Below, piece by piece: positions 59,429 through 64,000 of a stretch of 64,000 nt of DNA. The translations under genes were made by a program, and so were the position numbers. The stretch comes from Rhizophagus clarus. Taxonomy: Eukaryota > Glomeromycota > Glomeromycetes > Glomerales > Glomeraceae. The notes under the pieces were generated by a model that had not been told where the DNA came from, did not search any database, and saw nothing but the letters and a program-made list of their open reading frames with translations. The stretch lies in the NCBI GenBank assembly GCA_015698045.1, contig BLAL01000187.1:62001-126000 (forward strand), given 5' to 3'. Every line of letters begins with the position of its first letter. Within the stretch, counting starts at the first letter, position 1.

Positions 59429-60323
59429 AGTTAAAATTCGTATAATTAAATTCCATAATGACTATTGAGATAATTGATTTAGTTGCTATTATCTGCAAAA
59501 ACTGTAATAATTATCTTTTGCAAAAACTTCTGATAATAAGTTTGCATTTTTTTTGCACAACTAATTTGACATTATTATACTTTATTTTAGTTAAAATTTT
59601 TATATCATTTATAAATTATGCAATTTTAATTATTTTGATTTTTATTGAAAAATAAATTTAAAAATAATAACTAAATAGAAAAAAAGTTAATATATAAAAA
59701 AAAATAGAAAAACAATTAGTATAAAGGAGTAGAAGAGATGAAAAAAGAAATTTTGGATGGACTCGTAATCCTAAAAAAAAATAACACGTTCATATTAGTA
59801 CGAAGATTCAGAATTTTATTACTCCCAACTCCGTTTTGTTTCTATTTATTTATTTATTTATTTATTTTTGTAATTCAACGTAATCTTTGATTTTTATGGT
59901 TTCAATTAAGAATGACATGAGATAGTATACTAAATCTACACCTATCAGCTCTGATATTTTTATTAGTTTATTTCTCATTGATTAGAAAAATTCGTACATT
60001 CTGCTATTAGGCCAGTTCAAAATTGTTCATGGTTGACCAAACCGATCAACAGTTTTGCTGGTACATGTCTGGTCAGGTTACATTACCCAATAAACACGTG
60101 ATCAAAAATGCTGATCAAATAATTTTGAACTGGCCTATTGTTTTCTGTAAACAAAGAAATGAACTTTGATAGAATTTGTAAAAAAAAGTTGCACACAGTG
60201 TATATAAATAAACATAACACGCGCATCTTTTTCTCTTCTTTATAATTTAATCCGTAAATACAGCTTTCAATGAATAATATAGGTAAGTGTAGTCACCACG
60301 TCTTCTTGTTAAGTAAGGTATTT
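59429..60323. repeat. Rearranged segmental duplication, copy A
   Basis: 59429-59575 is similar to 62546-62745 in direct orientation (TTAAAATTCGTA, ATTAAATTCCATRATGACTA, CTTTTGCAAAAACTTC). 59560-59915 is similar to 62110-62460 in inverted orientation (AACACGTTCAT block, TAGAAAACAATTAGTATAAA-like block). 59970-60323 is similar to 62880-63230 in direct orientation (TTTCTCATTGATTAGAAAAA, GTAGTCACCRCGYCTTCTYG). Copy A thus holds an inverted middle relative to copy B. Confidence 0.7.
60010..60135. mobile_element. 126-bp MITE with GGCCAGTTCAAAATT termini, TA TSD
   Basis: GGCCAGTTCAAAATT at the left is exactly inverted at the right (AATTTTGAACTGGCC), flanked by TA (60008-60009 and 60136-60137). It is missing from the corresponding place of copy B near 62907. 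Its terminal core resembles that of the element at 7856. Confidence 0.85.
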
Positions 60324-60432
60324 AAATAATGATAAACCCAATTTGGATTTTAAACACAGGTCGGGTCAAATAACCTAGTTGGACTTTATTTTCATATGTA
60401 CCAAAACTAATTCAAATTATACTCTTAGATTC

Positions 60433-60556
60433 TTTTTTTTTTTTTTTTTTTTATTTCAAAGGTCGTGTTATTTTTATTGTTAAATATTCAAAAACCAAAT
60501 ATTATATACAATACCTAAATAACCCCCCCAGCTCAGCTAAGTGTGACCCATGAACA
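60433..60556 (-). mobile_element. tRNA-derived SINE, copy 2, with 14-bp TSD
   Basis: Reverse complement of the SINE at 53206: same start TTGTTCATGGGTCACACTTA, box A-like TAGCTGAGCTGG, same 3' end and A-tail (read as a T-run at 60433-60452). The perfect flanking duplication is ATACTCTTAGATTC (60419-60432 and 60557-60570). The two bodies differ at only a few positions. Confidence 0.87.
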
Positions 60557-60570
60557 ATACTCTTAGATTC

Positions 60571-61648
60571 CACATGACATTTTTTTTAAAATATATATAT
60601 ATATATTTTTCAATTTACTCACAAGAGAAATATGCATTTTCTATCGAACAAATGAAAGTCAAAACTTTTTTGTGTAATGAACTTTTGAAGTTGAAATTAT
60701 AACAACATATGACTGAAAAATACTTATTTTTTTCAAGGGACATTTTGCATAATGTTATACTCTGCAAGGTTAGTGATATTTTATTGGACAAGGAACTCTT
60801 ATCAACATCTGATAAATCTGCAAAAAAAAATATAGTATACAGTATACAATATATAATACTTGTCATTAAACCAATATGTAATAATAAATAATCCACTAAA
60901 CAGTAGATGTTTTCAGTTTCCCAGCATATACTATTTTTTCCAAAAATTATTTTAATAAAATGCGAATCAGTTAAAAAAAACATATATATATAGTATAAAT
61001 AATCCACCACACATAAAATTATATATCGGATATGTATCGGGTGGAAGTAATAACTTACAATTATGTAGAGTAAATGATCGAAAGAATTAGGATCGATAAC
61101 AAATAAAATTTCTTCACAAAAAAAGGGGGATTTCAAAATGAATAAATATATATATATAATAATCCGTATTAATAATACTAGAATAATACTAGAAATATAA
61201 AGAAAATCATACGAATAAAATCTTTTATATTTTGCCCAAAAGAAATAACCGTGTTTTGATAGGAAAGGTCGAACGATATAAACTACAGTATATGTATACG
61301 AATGTAATATTTATATTAAATTATAAAACTGATAACAATAAGAAAAAGTAAATGCTTATGTGTAAATTTTGCGATTAAATTCGAAAATAATTATTGCCAA
61401 AATAAATTTGAGTCCCAGATTTTGCATTTTACGATTTAAGAGTTTGCGCTTTACGATTTACTTACGGAATTAGAAGTTAGAGCTCAAAAAACAATTTCAA
61501 TTTACTGAACGTGAGCGAATCATCTTTAAGGAAAAGTAAACCCATTGAAAAATTGATTTGTAGTCAGAACATTTGTGTTTTGTATTGGTAATTGTCTAAT
61601 ACGAGCCAATGTGTCAATTGTCATTATGTTATTTAGTTTTCGTTGATT
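60571..61648. other. Intergenic; one long unsupported open frame
   Basis: A 173-codon open frame on the minus strand (61136-60615) is long for this base composition but reads as Ile/Phe/Tyr-rich sequence without motifs; I do not call it. TA microsatellite runs occur at about 60592-60610 and 61146-61160. Confidence 0.4.
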
Positions 61649-61747
61649 TTAACGTCTACGAATAACTTGACTAGCGTAAGATGTTGAAAAGTCGTAAGGA
61701 GCGTATTGGGTTGTTGTTTGATTTTTTGGTTGTTGTTCATAATTCAT
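61649..61747 (-). CDS. Possible first exon or short gene (MNYEQQPKNQTTTQYAPYDF...)
   Basis: A 32-residue frame from ATG 61747 to a stop at 61649 has clearly gene-like composition: a Gln/Asn/Thr-rich start, then YAPYDFSTSYASQVIRRR. The end recalls the segment just before the first membrane helix of Bax-inhibitor-1/Lifeguard proteins, where an IRRxF motif is common; that likeness is weak and from memory. No downstream exon with membrane segments is visible within the next 500 bp, so this may be an isolated exon relic. Confidence 0.3.
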   Translation of the reverse strand: MNYEQQPKNQTTTQYAPYDFSTSYASQVIRRR

Positions 61748-62109
61748 TGTAAAAAATTTTAATTTTACACGTATTTAAGTAAATTTAGACATGTTCTTGC
61801 AAAGTGAAAAGTGAATCTTACGATATATTTAAAAAGAATTATTTTTTCATTGTTAAATAGTTTGGTTAAACACTAAAGGTTATTTTATATAAAAAAAAAA
61901 TTTGTCCTTCATAAAATAAATTTTTTTATTATTTTTTTTTCCTTTTCAATAACTCTTTATTTAAGAACTTTTATAAAGAGATTTCAAGACAAAAAAAAAA
62001 AAAAAAAACAAAGAACCAAAAGAAATAAATAATTGTAATAATGTAAAGAATTACTCAAGAGTATAATATTTATAGTGACAATGGATTATGTATCATTATA
62101 TCATTATGT

Positions 62110-63235
62110 ATCAAAATCACTGTAAACCATGAAACCATAAAATCAAATAGATTATCGCCGAATCCAAAAAAAATAAATAAATAGAAACAAAATGAAGATG
62201 TCCGGAGTTGAGAGCAAAAAAATTCCGAATTGTCAGACTAAAATGAACGTGTTATTTTTTTTGGATTTACGCGTCCATTCAAAAAAATTTCTTTTTTTTC
62301 GTCTCTTTTACTCCTTTTATACTAATTGGTTTTCTATTTTTTATATATTAACTTTTTTCTATTTAGTTACTATTTCTAATTTTTTTTTTCTCAATAAAAA
62401 TTAATTGCATAATTTATAAATGACATAAAATTCTAACTAAAATAATATATAATAATTAACTGAATTAAGTAAACATCATTGTACGACTCGAAGTTTTTTC
62501 ACCTTTTGTTTATTATCTAAATTTGGATTCAATACAAAAGACGGTTTAAAATTCGTACCAATTAAATTCCATGATGACTATCGAGATAGAATTGTATTAA
62601 CAAGAGGTAATTCCCATAGTTCTATATAATTGATTTGGTGTGTTTCATTGCAAAATATCGTAAATATATTTTATGATATATTTAACTTTTGCAAAAACTT
62701 CCGATAATATAAGTTCGCGTTTTTTACACAACTAATTTGACTGTACAGTTCCTAGAATGACAGGATTCCATATTTAGTTAGCTCACGATCTAACACAAAG
62801 GAATTTTATATATATTATATATAGATGAATGGGCAATCTCTACCATAGATTCCTAAAGCTACACCTATGATAAAACCTTATTTCTCATTGATTAGAAAAA
62901 TCCGTGCATTTTGTCATCGTCTTCTGAACTTTGATAGGATTGTAAAAAAATAGTTGCATACAGTGTATATTAACAAAAAGTTATAGAATATACGGGGCAC
63001 ATTTACATTCGGCAAAACCGGCAAAACTCAGAATAAGGTAAAAATACATTATTAGATTCGGAGCACTAATCCGAGTATAGCGGTATAGTTTTTATTTCAT
63101 TTTAATTTCTACCGAGTTTTACCGAGTTACACTTGGCAAGAAATGTGTCCGTACATTATGAAATCAGCTGTGAATATGTATGTACAATGCAGGTAAGCGT
63201 AGTCACCGCGCCTTCTCGCTAAGTAAGGTATTTAT
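62110..63235. repeat. Rearranged segmental duplication, copy B
   Basis: Partner of 59429-60323. 62110-62460 pairs with 59560-59915 inverted; 62546-62745 and 62880-63230 pair with the outer parts of copy A in direct orientation. The 70-codon frame at 62192-62404 lies in the inverted block and is not called. Confidence 0.7.
62993..63151. mobile_element. 159-bp MITE in duplication copy B, TA TSD
   Basis: CGGGGCACATTT at the left matches the inverse of AAATGTGTCCG at the right, flanked by TA (62991-62992 and 63152-63153). GGCAAAACCGGCAAAACTC and GAGTTTTACCGAGTTAC pair inside. The corresponding place of copy A (near 60215-60260) lacks it. Confidence 0.75.
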
Positions 63236-64000
63236 TTGTTTATTATTTATTATATAAGCCGCTAATAACATATGATATCTAATTCGCGAACAGCGTTTAA
63301 ACTGAACACAATTATCTTAAGTTTTTTTTTTGAGTTAAAAAAAAAAAAAACACTCGTGCTTACATTTTGCAAAAATCATTACAAAAATAATTCGTAAATC
63401 ATTAACAATTACACTTTTATTTTCATGATTGTTTTAACGGATTATTTGTTTATTTCTTTTTCGTAATCGAACATTCCGGTCCGGAATACAATATACGTCA
63501 CCCTTAAAATAATTTTTATAAATTTATAAAATGCCGAATATACTGTATATCTTGGTTTGACGGGTCCAAAAAATAAATGGCCCAGAAAATCTTGAAATTT
63601 AACATTATTTATTAAGCAATATAAGAATAATCCGAGGATATTATATACAGTACATACACCAATTTATTGTATAATCTACAGTATATAATTAAACACATAT
63701 TACTCGCATTAGCCGTGTTACTACTATATGTTTTAAAGTAAAGCAAAATTCACTATTTTCTTTATTTTAAACATATAAATAAAAATATACAAAAATTTTT
63801 ACATTCATAACGTTCATAATTAAATTAAATCATAACTGCTACTTCGCATTAGGTATCGAACTATATTCACGTGAATTCACGTGATATTTGACAATTTTAG
63901 CGAGCATTATAAATTTATTGTGGCATGTGCGTTGTTTTTTTATATATCATAAAATAATGCGTTGGTATCACCCTATGTCTTTTATAATACTAATAATAGA
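63236..64000. other. Intergenic, nothing seen
   Basis: AT-rich DNA with one short GC-richer patch (ATTCCGGTCCGGAAT palindrome at about 63473-63487). No gene or element end recognised. Confidence 0.5.

Noticed and set aside
60615-61136. 173-codon minus-strand frame as a membrane protein gene
   Set aside because: Ile/Phe/Tyr-rich composition equals that of random frames here, with no motif or conserved neighbour; kept only as a remark.

Overview
The window is very AT-rich (visibly around 80% or more A+T), has few genes and is crowded with transposable elements. It looks like nuclear DNA of an arbuscular mycorrhizal fungus close to Rhizophagus irregularis. The reasons are short AT-rich introns with GTAAGT-type donors, a fossil of the Crinkler (CRN)/P-loop NTPase effector-like family, a decayed coiled-coil gene of a kind I associate with Rhizophagus, and mixed Tigger, CACTA, hAT, Helitron and MITE remains. 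The species call is inference from memory of such families; no database was searched.

Layout. (1) 1-1350: the 5' part of an intact minus-strand gene with a rhodanese-like domain, running off the window edge. (2) 1351-7855: long intergenic DNA with microsatellites and a foldback repeat. (3) 7856-10332: a TA-flanked inverted-repeat element containing a decayed, internally deleted Helitron. (4) 11.28-14.85 kb: a purine-strand tract followed by two abutting hAT-type foldback elements, the first with a perfect 8-bp target duplication. (5) 15128-27475: a Tigger/pogo transposon split by a 9.8-kb CACTA transposon (17312-27120) that has a perfect 3-bp TTA duplication and two divergent, cleanly spliced genes: a Tnp2 transposase and an RS-rich partner protein. 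(6) 27.5-35.1 kb: a foldback element holding a TTAA-flanked MITE, then fragments of host multigene families including a CRN fossil. (7) 35.2-41.1 kb: a decayed zinc-ribbon-like gene, a striking array of small hairpins, a nine-exon gene of unknown function with a MITE in intron 2, and an unplaced ORF. (8) 41.35-54.05 kb: a second copy of the TTAA MITE, a large hAT-like element with a nested mariner-like MITE and a 1.5-kb purine tract, a 1.9-kb minisatellite, and a decayed hAT transposon with recognisable BED, DUF659 and hAT-C regions that contains a tRNA-derived SINE. (9) 54.6-63.2 kb: several MITEs, a small three-exon gene, a second SINE copy and a rearranged duplication whose two copies carry different MITEs.

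The genes that clearly work together are the two CACTA genes. They are transcribed away from each other from a shared 1.7-kb AT-rich spacer and are bounded by arrays of TCGGCA-type subterminal repeats, which would be the expected binding sites for one or both products. The two host-like genes that look undamaged are the rhodanese gene and the nine-exon gene at 37.67-40.37 kb.
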